Of a stretch of DNA of 64,000 nucleotides, positions 31,887 to 43,353 are shown one piece after another (position 1 is the stretch's first letter; each line of letters opens with the position of its first letter). This stretch comes from Narthecium ossifragum (lineage: Eukaryota > Streptophyta > Magnoliopsida > Dioscoreales > Nartheciaceae). The stretch covers positions 17,160,062 to 17,224,061 of the forward strand of contig OY986973.1 in NCBI GenBank assembly GCA_963920575.1. The letters run 5' to 3'. Made by a program: the position numbers and the translations under genes. The notes beneath the pieces are model-generated. The model did not search any database, had not been told where the DNA came from, and saw only the letters and a program-made list of their open reading frames with translations.

Positions 31887-31900
31887 GATGCCCCCTCGAG
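31887..31900 (-). other. Polypurine tract of Tat element
   Basis: On the minus strand CTCGAGGGGGCATC directly precedes the LTR start TGTTGACACC. It marks the 3' end of the internal region and would prime plus-strand DNA synthesis. Confidence 0.85.
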
Positions 31901-33183
31901 GCCTGCGTGTGAAATTCGTGACTTGAACGCGCAGGACTCGAAAATACCCACGCCATGTATACATGCATGGGCAGATCATATTTGCTTGTTCCTTCCTTGT
32001 CTTTAATTTGAAAGGATGAGCATACACCCCCTTTATCATCATGTGGCGTACATGGCTATTAATTATTTAGCCAACATACATGTAAACTATATACATGGCC
32101 AAGAATTCCAAGAAAGGCAAGATTCTTCCATCCCTCTATGTGACCCCATGTATATAACCCTAGGGTTTGAGCATATAACTGATCCCTTTTCAAGGGCTTT
32201 TGCAGTAGAGAAATCTTGGTTTTTTTATGGAGGGATTCTGGATCCCATCCTTTCTCAGGACTTTGCAGTGGAAGGGTTTTGCAGTACGCAGAGGGGAACT
32301 TCAAGCTTTGTCAGGTTCCCTTCTTCCTCCAATTTTGTTCTTTGCACTTGCTTTCTTCCTCCTTTTTTTTGCATGCATGTCGTTGTCTTCTTTCTCTTCT
32401 TTTTCTTTTCTCTCTTTTTTTTTTGTTTGACTTTTGTCTTTGTTCAACGCCACGCATGGGTTTTGTTTCTTCCGATTCTTTGTTTGGCTTTTGTTGGCTG
32501 GAAGCAAACAACAGTCTTTGAAGCATGGCCGGGCATGGCGTCTCCAACATCGGCATGTTCTTTTCTTTGACCTTTGGAAGTCCAACGCCGAGGCCATCGG
32601 TTCTTTGTCGTGGCAGCAATTGGCATTGAGTCGGCGTGGCAGGGTGCCCTGCATTCGCGACGTCGTGGGTGCTGAAGCGGTGTAGGGTAGGGGTAGGTCC
32701 GGCACAGCGGGAGCAGCCAACCTGGCGCGATGGGTTTATGGCGAACTGCCAATGGCGTGCTTGTGGGAGTCATCGGTTGAAGGAAGGGAAGCCGGCGCCG
32801 CCATGCTAAAGGTGTCCAACCAGGCTTTGGTGGCAGAAACCAGGAGCAGAGCGTGCGGCTTGATACCGAGCTCGCGGAGGAGTCTTTTTGACGGAGCGAA
32901 AAAGAGGAAAACGACGATGTGCTGGCCTTCGTTGGGGAAGGAGATAGAAGTCTGACGGAGGCTCGGACTTGGTCGGAGATGAGAGACAGGTTGTATCGAA
33001 GGCGTCAATCCCCGGTGCGAGGTTTTACTTTTGACGGATCAATGGGTGGCGAGCCATGCTCTGTTTCTGCTCTTACTTATCTCCTTTCTCTGCTTCTTTG
33101 TGCTTTGTTTGTTTGTTTTCTTCTCTCTCTTTTTTTCTATGTTGATATATGCTGATGTTTTTCTTTCCTCTCTTCCTTTCTTA
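31901..33183 (+). promoter_or_regulatory. Promoter and 5' leader/intron of the antisense gene
   Basis: On the strand opposite to pol there is a TATATAA at 32151-32157 overlapping AACCCTAGGGTTT (32156-32168), a palindromic telo-box-like site often found near plant transcription starts. A pyrimidine-rich stretch with a mid-part rich in GGC/GCC follows. A T/C-rich tract ending TTTCTTAG at 33183 looks like the acceptor of a leader intron. Many short frames occur; I accept none as genes. Confidence 0.55.
32151..32168 (+). promoter_or_regulatory. TATA box and telo-box-like palindrome
   Basis: TATATAACCCTAGGGTTT combines a TATA element and the palindrome AACCCTAGGGTTT. It lies about 1 kb upstream of the antisense start codon at 33189, a distance that fits a leader intron. 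Confidence 0.5.
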
Positions 33184-34993
33184 GCAAGATGTCAAGCTCA
33201 TCTTCAAAAGACGTTGAAGCACATACCCCTTTGAGGCAGCTGGCTCGATCGAAAATATTCATTGTCAAGAGCGAGAGTGAGGAGTCGTATACCAAACCTT
33301 GTGACGTCGCTGAAGGAAGGATCGAGCAGCGGGATGGTTTTCAGGACACTAAATGGCCCCATTTTGCTGCCGTGGTGCTTTCACCAATAGCGACCGGTCC
33401 GACGCCAATGCCGCTTTCGTGCCTCGCCAATTGACTTATCTCTGAGGGACTAGACTGGGCGAACTACAAACACCGACTTTATGAACCTCCTGCTGGCTAC
33501 ATTGGATGGGGTTGGGATGTTCTGACGACAGAGTCTATGAATTTCCACAAGTCGGGGATCTATGGTGCGGTTTTTTGTTCATTGGGTTGGTACTCCATTG
33601 ACGAGCAACTCTTTCGCAGCTTGGTGGAAAGGTGGAACCCAGAGACGAATACGTTCGTGTTTCAGCATGGAGAGATGACGGTGTCTCTTTCGGACATGTT
33701 TCATCTTGGTGGCTTTTCTATTATTGGAGACATGTACGACGAGTACCTTCCTGATGAGAAGAGCGTACCGGCCAGTGGAAAAGGTAATGTAGATGCACCC
33801 CTTTATTATTCTGCGGCATACCATCTCCTAAAGATATGGGAAGAATTGGCTGAAGGTCGAGACAAGGTCTCTTTTAGAGAATGGGTACAACACTTTTACA
33901 AGGGTGAGGGTTTCAGTCCACGCACGGCTTTCGATGACAAAGTGTACACGGTGGGTTTTCTTTCTATCTGGATATGTTACTTTGCTGTTGCAAATTCAGA
34001 ATCTTGCATTCGCCCAGGGTTCTTTGTTCCATCGAGTTTGATGGCCATGGGCCGAGCGTATTCATTGGCCCCAGCGGCATTGTCCTCCCTGTATAGGGGT
34101 CTGAGGGTAATGAGCTTACATCCCGCCGGACCCGGCTTCGCGAGCATGAGCTGGGGTACTCATCTGCTGATGGGTTGGGCCTACCGATATCTCCGAGGGG
34201 CCATTCTGGGCAGCAGAAGTCCACTATGGGAGCTTCCGGATATCGAATGTGGCAAGAACAGTATGCCGGATTTGAAACATCTGATATTTCGTATTCCCAG
34301 GAGCTTCTCCGCTTCGGATGCCAGAAGACGACTCGACATCAAGGGGAATTTTTTTCTTAGACCGTTTTTGTGGGGAGTACAGGATGCAAAGTGGCATGTT
34401 GTGAAGGGTTTTAATTCTTGCAAAGCTGAGCGCTTTGTCATCTCTATACGTCAAGGAGTGCTCCCCTTGAGGCTGGTTTCTGCGGCCTCAGTGATGTATG
34501 TCGAGCCCTACAACCCCCACCGCGCCGCACGACAATTTGGACTTGACCAGGGTGTCACCAAAGTGGGTCTGCGATATCCTTTGGAGGAGCATCGCCATGG
34601 GGTTATGCTTGCGCATTGGGATCATCTGATGTGGATAGATGCTAGAAAAACATTCATGATTCCCCCCGATGACCGGGTTGGGAGACTTTCCCATTCTTGG
34701 GCGATGTGGTGAGTGGAGCAGACCCGCGGCTTTTTCACTGAAAACAATGCCGATGTTATCCCGTGGGGATCTTCGGAGCTCATTGTCACTTGAGGAGAGG
34801 CATTCCCTTTCTTATCGCAGTGTTATTAATTCTGACTGCTGGGAATCCATACGTTGTGCAAATGTTGAGGAAGCATCTAACAGGATCGACGCTCTCGAAA
34901 AATCCAAGCGGACCTTCTGGGCTGTTTTCGGGAAAGATCTGAGGCAAAGCTAGAACATTTTTCCCAACTCGAAGAAGACAACAACCATCCGAG
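33184..34993 (+). pseudogene. Antisense plant-mobile-domain (PMD) gene of the Tat element, first coding part
   Basis: This lies on the plus strand, opposite to the element's own pol. After ATG at 33189 (MSSSSSKDVEAHTPLRQLARS) a stop occurs at 33432-33434. The same frame continues with GLDWANYKHRLYEPPAGYIGWGWD and then 391 open codons (33537-34712) with DEQLFRSLVERWNPETNTFVF, SLSDMFHLGGFSIIGD and HWDHLMWIDARKTF. These match the aminotransferase-like plant mobile domain found in plant transposons and in MAIN/MAIL1-type proteins. Frames after 34712 have several stops. A GAG|GTAAAT donor lies at 34993. Accessory antisense genes of this type are known in Tat elements. Its role in the element is not established. 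Confidence 0.75.
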
Positions 34994-35830
34994 AGGTAAA
35001 TTTTTTTTTCTTATCCTTTTCTTCTTTTTTTTTGTTTGATCCATGTCTCCTTATTTGATACTGCTGCAAGCCTATGCTCTCCTTGACGGAGCCACCCCAA
35101 TATTTATCGTTGGTAGAACTTGCTACAAATCCGCTGAGTACGCTCCTTTTTTTTCTTCTTCGATTTGATGAGCATATAACCCTCTTCTTCCTTTTTTAAT
35201 TAGCCGGGTATGCTCTGCTCATGGGTTCATCGAGCTATCAATGGTGTTGCTGAAAATTCCTTTTTTTTCAAGCGATGGTGTGTTGTCGATCTTGTTCCTC
35301 CGAGTAACTACGACGCTGCTGACTTTATGTCCTTGTTTACATGCTCTTCTTCTCCTTCGTTGTGCTGAGCATATACTCTCTCTTGATTCTTTTTTTCATA
35401 TGCTTTGTTCATGGGTTCACCGAGCAACCATAGTGCTTGCAAAATTTTTTTTTTTTTTTTGCCAAGCAATGGTGGTGTTGTCGATCTTGATCTGCCAACT
35501 AACTGTGATGTTGCTGACTTTATATATATTGGCTTGCATGCTCTTCTTCTTCTTCTTCTTTGTACCAAGCATACACTTTCTTTTGATTTTTTTCCGGGTA
35601 TGCTCTGTTCATGGGTTCACCGTGAGGTATGTAGGAACGGTGGAGGGGAACAACAGGAGAAGATAGTGGGAAGAAAGATAAGAGAATAGAGATGGCGGGG
35701 GGTTGCTCGTTGCTCCCACTTTCATTCTCAGTTTGTGTTTTATCTTCTTGCATTTCTCTTGGGCTTTCTTGATCTCGTATCGTTGATTTCTATTGGTTTT
35801 AGAGTACCGCCAGCAAGCTTCCCTCCCAGA
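34994..35830 (+). other. Intron of the antisense gene, with tandem repeats
   Basis: T/C-rich sequence lies between two coding parts of the antisense gene. It contains about 2.4 copies of a 190-200-bp unit starting GGGTATGCTCTG.TCATGGGTTCA (35206, about 35398, 35597) and long T-runs. Acceptor-like sites are TTTTAG at about 35801 and CTCCCAG at 35831. Confidence 0.6.
35206..35625 (+). repeat. Tandem repeat of about 195 bp, 2.4 copies
   Basis: The copies share TCATGGGTTCACCGAGC, TTGTCGATCTTG, GTTGCTGACTTTAT and CATGCTCTTCTTCT in the same order. The copies have diverged, so the duplication is old. Confidence 0.75.
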
Positions 35831-37097
35831 AGAAATCTGAGCATTCTCGTCAAACAGTCAAGAAACAGAAAGCTTCCCATCCCAGCAACGATCCTTCTCC
35901 AAGTCTTTGAAGGAGCAACTGGTCATCGCTCTCCCAGGCAGAGGGCTTTCTAAAGGTGCCAAAAGAAAGCGGCGCAAGGTTGATGTCGCCCAGGGGGTTC
36001 ACACAGGTCCTCAAGTGGATCTTGCCTCGGCGGAGGTGATAGGCGCTCTCGTAGGTATCTCCCCTGCCCTGGTCAAGACTGCTGCAAGAATACTTCGATT
36101 TGAAGACGAAGTCAGAGATTTTGATGGAGAGATTGTTGCTGCCGATGATAAGATGGTGTATGATTCTCCTCAAATGCTTGCTTCCAGGGAGACTACTGTT
36201 GAGGCTGAGGACGAACTGGTGACCGAACCTGGTGACGTGTATGGGCACGAAGATGGTGCTGCTAAAGAGACAGCTCCTCGAGATGTTGCCTTTGAGGAGG
36301 CGGTGACTGATCATGTTGCTATTGAAGAAATGGCGGTCCCCATTGGTAACGAAGCGTCCAGCGTGTGTCTCGTGTCTGCTCTTGTAGGTACTTTTCTTGA
36401 ACCTGAAGACGTTTCTGTTGAAGAAGCGATGAATGAAGATATTGTTCCCTCTGGTGACACAACACCTGGTGTGCCCCATGTGGTGATCCCCGGGGAGACC
36501 GTGACCACCCTAGTTCTTGATGAAGACATGACTGCTTTGGACGGCGTGGGTATTAATGCTTCTTCCGTGCCAGTTGTTTCGTCCAAGCTTGCTACTTTGG
36601 ATGAGCAGGTCGTTAGTTTCTACGCGGAGCTTGAGAAGCGACTGGTGTTACTTTATCTACCCGACCTGACCGTGTATCAAGACTTTAAGGGGCTAGAGCA
36701 ACGCATCAATCGCCTGCTTGTGGTATTGCCTAGTCAGGAGTTCGGCTCATCTTCTCTAAGAAATGTCTTGCAATTACTTCTGTCACAAATAACTTCATGT
36801 GATACGGAGCTTCGCCAGGAAAAGGATTTATTACAGGCGCATGACGCCAATGCATTCATATATCTTGAGAAAGCTGAGGCAGCCAAGTTCGAGAGAGTGG
36901 TCGTCACAGGAAATCTCCTACATGCTCTTGAACGACAGTGACTTCAGGGGGAATTGGTGGGTGGTCTCAGAGTTCAATTGCAAGTGAAAGAGCATGCCCT
37001 GAAGCATATGACGGAGGAGAGCACTGCTCTTGAGGAGAAGAAAGCCGCTTTGACATCTACAATTGAAGGGATGGAGCGGAAGCACCAGGAGGTGTGA
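35831..37097 (+). pseudogene. Antisense gene, second part: basic N-end, acidic middle, coiled-coil end
   Basis: The open frame from about 35834 to 36941 encodes a basic KGAKRKRRK patch near its start that may be a nuclear signal, then an acidic glutamate/aspartate- and valine-rich region of about 200 residues, then a helix-rich end (FKGLEQRINRLLVVL, LRNVLQLLLSQI, ELRQEKDLLQAHDANAF). After a TGA at 36939-36941 the same frame runs on (LQGELVGGLRVQLQVKEHALKHM...MERKHQEV) with heptad character. It looks like the C-terminal half of a PMD protein with a coiled coil, as seen in related plant retroelement genes. It has no enzymatic motif that I recognise. Confidence 0.55.
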
Positions 37098-37810
37098 ACT
37101 TCTCGAGACATTGTTTTGGCGATGAGCAAGGCGTACGAGCTTCAGACCGAATTAGCTAGAATTTATGATGCTTTGGACCCATGGAGATCCCAAAATCCAT
37201 GATGCATTTATTTTGTTCCCTCTCTTATTAGTATCAATGTCGGATGTGCCCAACATTTACTTTCGAACACAATTTGTGCATGGTTCATGCTTATGAGTTG
37301 GATTTATGATATATATCAGGAAGTTCCTGAAACCCACGCTTTAGAATTCATTTTCCCGGAATGTGATCGAAAGAGACAAGAATATTTTCTTGTCATTTTT
37401 CCCGGAATGTGATCAAAAGAGACAAGTGATTTCCTGTTTGCTTGCCCATATATGCGTAAGCACCTTCCCAGGCTATCCACACATTGACAAAGATGCATGC
37501 TTGCCTTTTGCCCATGCATGTATAAATGGATCTCATGTTCTACGTGCAAAAAGGGATCATAAGATATGCTTACCTGCCTACATAGGCATAGGCATTTCCC
37601 ATGTTTATGCAAGCCACCCGTACCATATATGTGTATGATGCTCTCCTTTTTTTTCTTTTTTTCTTTTTTTTTGAGAAGGAAAATTTGAGTATAAAATTAC
37701 ACGTATTATTTATGTAAAGTCTATACTCATATATGGCTGGGAACTCGCAAAGTGCGGAGTACTTTATTCAGGCTGTCAGTTTAGGCTCTTGAAGCTAGGA
37801 GCGTACATGT
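37098..37810. other. Tat spacer between antisense gene and pol
   Basis: Non-coding. TTTTCCCGGAATGTGATC followed by AAAGAGACAAG occurs twice (37350-37381 and 37396-37427), a near-perfect short direct duplication. A T-rich tract lies at 37645-37672. Confidence 0.6.
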
Positions 37811-38938
37811 TTAGGAGTAATATCGTTTGAGAAACTTGCCATTCACCAGAGGTGGGGTATATTCACCATATGGGGAAATGATTTTATAAGCTCCATTGGT
37901 ATAAACCTCTTGAACTATGAAAGGTCCTTCCCATTTAGGATCAAATTTCCCTTGGGTTCTTCTGGCGACGACCATGGGTCGGACTACGGCGAGGACAAGG
38001 TCTCCGACTTTGAACGAGTGGCGCTTCACTTTCTTGTCGAAGGCTCTGGAAACTCTGGCTTGGTACATTTCTAGATTTTGTTGGGCCTCCATGTGCCGTT
38101 CTTCTAGGCTATCGAGCTCGTCGAGCCTTGATTTTGTAGCCTGGTCTTCCGTCAAGCCTTCATGTAGAGCGACTCTGAGGGAAGGGACTTGGATTTTGAG
38201 TGGAAGGACTGCTTCTCCCCCAAAGACAAGCGAATAAGGGGTTGCCCCCGTCGGAGTTTTCATTGTGGTACGGTACGCCCAGAGATTCTCCATTAGCTTC
38301 TCGGGCCATTCTTTCTTGTCTTTATGAACTACTTTCTTCAGGAGTTTGCAGAGGATCTTGTTAAACGCCTCTGCCTGTCCGTTGGTCGCGGTGTTATATG
38401 CCGATGAGAAGCCGTGCTTAATTTTGTACTTGGCGCATAATCCCTCCAAGTTTCTGTTTTTGAAGGGTGTGACGTTGTCTGAGATAATTTTTGCAGGGAT
38501 CCCAAATCGATAGATAATGTGCGTCTTGATGAACTGTACTACTGTCTCCCCCCTCGTATTTTTTAAAGGAACATCTTCCGCCCATTTGGAGAAGTAGTAT
38601 GTCGCCGCTAGGATGTATGCGTGACCTCTCGATGAAAATGACTGGATGGGGCCTACGATGTCTAACCCCCATGCTTCAAAGGGCTAGAAGACGCTCGTAG
38701 GATGAAGTGGCTCCGGAGGTTGATGTATGGAGTCTGCATGAATTTGGCAGACGTGACATTTTCTAACATATTCAATGGAGTCGCGCACCATAGAAGGCCA
38801 GTAGTATCCCAAATGCTTTAACTGGTGATACAATTTGGGACCCGACTGATGTGCTCCGCATATGCCCAAGTGGACTTCTTGGAGGGCTGACGCCGCTTCG
38901 TCATTAGAAAGGCATCGGAGTAAGAGTCTGTCGTACGA
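37811..38938 (-). pseudogene. Tat integrase
   Basis: On the minus strand the zinc-binding part comes first (38938-38688; EVHLGICGAHQSG...CHVCQIHAD with the H-H-C-C pattern). A stop and frame change at about 38684 follow, then the core with LDIVGPIQ and an ISDN-type acid, and the NGQAEAFNKILCKLLK helix (38449 onward), then the C-terminal GPF-type domain (KWEGPFIVQEVY...LKRYYS). It integrates element cDNA into chromosomes. It was continuous with the RNase H region before the solo LTR at 38939-41285 landed. It is broken at two or more sites. Confidence 0.9.
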
Positions 38939-41285
38939 TGTCACGCACCGCCCCGGGATATACCCACCCCGACCACGGGACGCGAGGAAAACCCTTTCTA
39001 CACTAACACAACATAATCAACCTGCTAATTGTTACAATCTAAACCATAATAAACTCACTACATTATTCCAAACTTTCAGGATCAATCACATAAATTCCAG
39101 TACTCCAATACATACTTTAAATAATTAATTACAATTCCCTGATTCCGAATACATGAATCAAATTATTACTCAACTCTCATAATCCCAAAATCACTACAAC
39201 TCTCAAATTGATGTAATAAAATAAAACAAATGAACTTAATGTCGAATCCTCTGATGATCTCAAAATCGGGCATCATCACCTGAAGAACCTGCAAAAGTAG
39301 GGGTGAGCAAAAAGCCCAGTAGGAGACTAACGAATGCCACACAAGAAACTAATTAATAACCAATATAAATAAGCAATGTAATCTGGCGCCTAAATCTTAG
39401 CTCAAGGGAAGTCACAACCTAAGCCCAAGCTCGCAATCGACCCATCGCTCTCCACCACGGTCCGGGCGACTATCCTGCCAACCGTGGGCACAGCTCGCTC
39501 TCCACCACAGTCCGGGACATTACCCTGCCAACTGTGGGCACAGCTAGACTGGCGTCGACCAGCAGACATTAGGCTACTTCCCAATAGCCACTAAGACTAA
39601 GGTTCCAGAGGATCAATCAATCCTCGATCAATAACAATTTTAATTTAATAATCATTCTCGAAACACCCCGATCGCTCACGGGGACCACGTCCACCCGTAG
39701 ACTCGATAGCAAGCTTCTAGACCCGACCCCGGCCTAGACCCATGTCATGAGCACATGTCTACATACTAAAAGCAATTCGACATAACACTCATTACTAATA
39801 ACACCTTTATACATATGCACACTCAAAGTAACAACCATAAAGGATAAGCATAATCAAGTAAACAACATAACCTTTGCACCATACCAAGCACCTATTATAA
39901 ATCAGCATCACCACAATTATTTATACACTTCACAAAGCACATTCAAGAATACAAGATTCATTGCATAATACAATCAAAGCAATTCATTCATCCGGGTGGC
40001 CCCCTTCAATATCAATACGCAGTTGATATACAAAAATCACATCTTGCAACATCCTGGTCAGCAATACATTTCATCCACAATTTATGACAGTTATCATAGT
40101 TAGTTTCAGGTATGCATCTGGATAGTCCACCTACCTCAAACAGAAGAACAAGAACGACTCCCCCAAGCCACAAGATCCAAGCACTACACCTCAGCTTCCT
40201 CTGTTGCCATGCAAGAATACATTTTATTTATTAAGAGTAGATACTATCCGATTACACCAAGTGAAGTTAACCCTACTACCGCAAACCCACAGAAGCTGCC
40301 AACAGGAAACAAAAGAAGCGAAGAAAGGGGGTTCAGAGTTGATTACTCATTCTAAACCGAAACCAAAAAGAGATGCACAATCGCTGCAAGGCTAGGATAT
40401 GCTGAACACTAAAACCCAACCCAGACAAGTAATATTCTATAATTTTAACTCACTCTCCCACCCTTTGCTCCTCTTTGGTCAAAGTTACTAAAATGAAAAG
40501 GGAACCCATCTAAAGCCGTAATTCTTTTTTCCTTTAGCTGCACATGGCAGAGAAGCTTCAGAAAGATTAACATATCCTACAAGCCAGAACAATCACGGCA
40601 GTAAGGGCATCAACCTTTGTAACAAGAAGTTTGGCATGATCAGAATAGGGTATGTTTGGAGCCTTGCATCATTCTTAGATAAAGAAGAAAAACTAAATCA
40701 AAGAAACCAATAAAACATGGAAAAATCTCGGTTAATAACTCCAAGCATGCAGAGAGCATATAGGAAATAAATTCTATTTCTAGATACTACGAATCATCCT
40801 CTACCATTTTCAATAAAGAAGACTCAGAATCTCTCAGGATGTAATGATAAAACATATAGCAAACCTTGCTAATCAAACTACACTGTTCATCCGAACAGAA
40901 ACAGGGCAATAGCCCTTAAACCCACTTCGGAAGCAAAACCAGATCTAAACCAAAACCCAACATCCAAAACAAAACAAGAAGGAAACAAGGAGCTCAAGAA
41001 AATTCCATCCGATCTACTCAAGATCAAACAACCCAAGAAAGAGGGAATAGAAGGAGGTTGCTAACCTCCAGCCGGTGAAGATCCTCCCCGCCGGCGGCAC
41101 TGCTCGCGACGGCGTCGATCCCCTCTCTCCTCCTCGCGTGCGGCGGCTGGAGAAGAACGCGACGAAGAAGGGAATAGGGTTTAGGGTTATTTAGGTGTAG
41201 ATCTTATTAATAAGGAATTTGCTAAAAACACCTTCCAAAAGTGATATTTGCATCTAAGTCCTCAATTTGTATACGGGTCCTCACA
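38939..41285 (-). mobile_element. Solo LTR of a further gypsy family in Tat pol
   Basis: On the minus strand it runs TGTGAGGACCCG...GGCGGTGCGTGACA, flanked by TACGA at 38934-38938 and 41286-41290. Removing it rejoins the Tat RNase H to integrase in one frame (ALYRRSYDRLLL). Its terminal bases resemble the chromovirus LTRs (TGTGAGGACC) but the body is different, with no GATCGATC array seen. I see no gene inside. Confidence 0.92.
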
Positions 41286-42372
41286 TACGACCTCCGGTAT
41301 AATGCGTCATTGACACAAGTGTATTTCGTCACCCTCTTCTTAGCCTCAACCTCTCTTGGGGATTGGTAGGGAGTATCCCGAACATGAGATAATCAAGGAA
41401 GGGGCCTCTCCAGTCAGTTGTTTGTATTTCTGATGTGGAGACAACATTGATGAAAGTTTGTATATATCTGTTTGGAACTTCTTCAAGTAGGGGAGTGAGG
41501 ACTCGCCTTTCTTCAACTCTAACTTCTAATGCTCTTGAGGGCGAGAGGACCATGGTTGCGGCTAAACCGGCCAGAGCAACTGCCTTTTGGTTTTGGGATC
41601 GCGGGATATGTTGAATCTTCAGCTGCTTGAAGCAATCGATGAGCTCTTTGGCTCTGATAAAATAAGGAATTAATTCTTCTTTCTTGATTGCATAGGTGTC
41701 GAGGAGTTGATTTATGATGAGTTGAGAGTCTCCGTAAGCGTTGAGTGGGTCCATCCCTATTTCCAGTGCTATCTCTAATCCGATAACAAGGGCTCTGTAC
41801 TCTGCCATGTTGTTGGAAGACGTTGAAGTTAGTGCAAAGGAATACGAGATTAGGGCTTGCATCGGAGTGACAAAAATTATTCCTGCCTCCGCTCCTGAGT
41901 GTCTGCACGCTCCGTCAAAGTACATTTCCCAGGGTGGTCGAATGTCGGTGACGAATACTTTTTCATCTGGTAAGTCATCTTCTACAGTCGTATTGCTAGG
42001 TACCGGGTGAACGGCGAGAAAATCCGCCAAGGCTTGCCCTTTGACGGCCTTTTGTAGGACGTACGTTATGTCGAACTGAGATAGAAGCATTGCCCATTTT
42101 GCGAGCCGTCCGGAAAGGATTAGCTTTTTTAGAATGTATCGCAAGGGATCAGTTTTGGAGATGAGCTGTATGGGATGCTCCAGAAGATAATGTCGAAGCT
42201 TCTGAGCGACGAACACCAATGAAAAGCATACTTTCTCCATCTCCGAATAATTATGCTCGGCCCCAACTAAAGTTATGCTAAGATAGTAGAGGGCTCTCTC
42301 CTTGCCTTCATCGTCATGTTGCGCGAGCAAAGCTCCCAACGATCCGGGCAGAGCTGCCGTATACAGGATCAA
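41286..42372 (-). pseudogene. Tat RNase H and additional RNase H domain
   Basis: The first half is the usual gypsy RNase H (LGALLAQHDDEGKE, NYSEMEKVCFSLVF, LRHYLLEHPIQLI, GQALADFLA). The second half is a complete extra RNase H of the type fused in Tat elements: YFDGA, NNMAEYRALVIGLEIALEIG and AYGDSQLIINQL give the acidic residues D, E and D. The frame is open for 347 codons to the solo LTR junction. The extra domain degrades the RNA strand of RNA-DNA hybrids and is a lineage marker. Confidence 0.92.
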
Positions 42373-43353
42373 GGGTTTTCCTTTGACGGGGGAGGCTAGA
42401 ACCGGCGGGTTGATGAGATACTCTTTTATGCTTTGAAAAGCATTCTGGCAAGATTAATCACATTCGAAAGGCGTTCCTTTCTTCATAAGACGAGAAAATG
42501 GTTTGCAACGGCCAGCCAAATTGGAGATAAACCTTCGTATGTAAGCAAGTCATCCTTGTAGGGTCTTGAGCTCGTGAAGGCTACGAGGCGGGGGCATCAG
42601 CAAGATTGCTTTAGATAAACCTTGAGATAAACCTTTGATTCCTTGTTTGCGAACCACGAACCCGAGAAGTTTACCGGATGTGACACCGAACGCGCACTTC
42701 ATTGGGTTCATCTTTAGGTTGTACTGCCTTAGTCTCTCGAAAACTTCAGTGAGGTGTTTGAAGTGATCTTGCCTATGCTTAGTCTTCACCACTAAATCAT
42801 CGACATAGCACTCCACGATGTCATGAAGAAGGTCGTTGAAGATGACTGTCATGGCTCTTTGATAAGTGGCCCCAATGTTCTTCAACCCGAACGGCATCAC
42901 TGTATAACAGAATATGCCTTTCGGTGTGCAAAAAGCGGTAAGTTCTTCGTCTTCGGGAGCCATTTTTATTTGGTTGTACCCCGAGTATCCGTCCATAAAG
43001 GACAAAATCTCATGACCGGTCGCAGCGTCGACTATGAGTTCCGTAATGGGTAGCGGAAAGTCATCTTTTGGGCAGGCTTTATTTAAATCCCTGAAATCTA
43101 TGCAGATTCTCAATTGGTCATTCTTCTTTTTCACAGGAACAATGTTTGCGAGCCATTTGGGATACTGCGCCTCCCGGATGAAACCTGCATTGATTAGTTT
43201 GTCGACCTCAGTGATGATTTTTGGATTTAGTTCGGGTTGAAAACATCTCTGAGACTGCTTGATGGGGTGGACGTCTTCCTCTACGGCGAGACGATGGACG
43301 GCTACATTAGCATCCAAACTTGGCATCTCCTTATAGTTCCAAGCGAAGACGTC
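42373..43353 (-). pseudogene. Tat reverse transcriptase
   Basis: The frame 43326-42550 carries LNPKIITEVDKLINAGFIREAQ, RICIDFRDLNKACPKDDFPLP, FMDGYSGYNQI, MPFGLKN and the catalytic YVDD box at 42796-42807. The connection region (42550-42373) has frame changes before RNase H. RT and the upstream linker read in overlapping frames, with a break near 43350. It copies element RNA into DNA. Confidence 0.93.

Noticed and set aside
32016..32570. 184-codon frame as a separate gene
   Set aside because: Phe/Leu/Ser-rich with long T-runs, overlapping several other frames. It lies in the likely leader/intron of the antisense gene.
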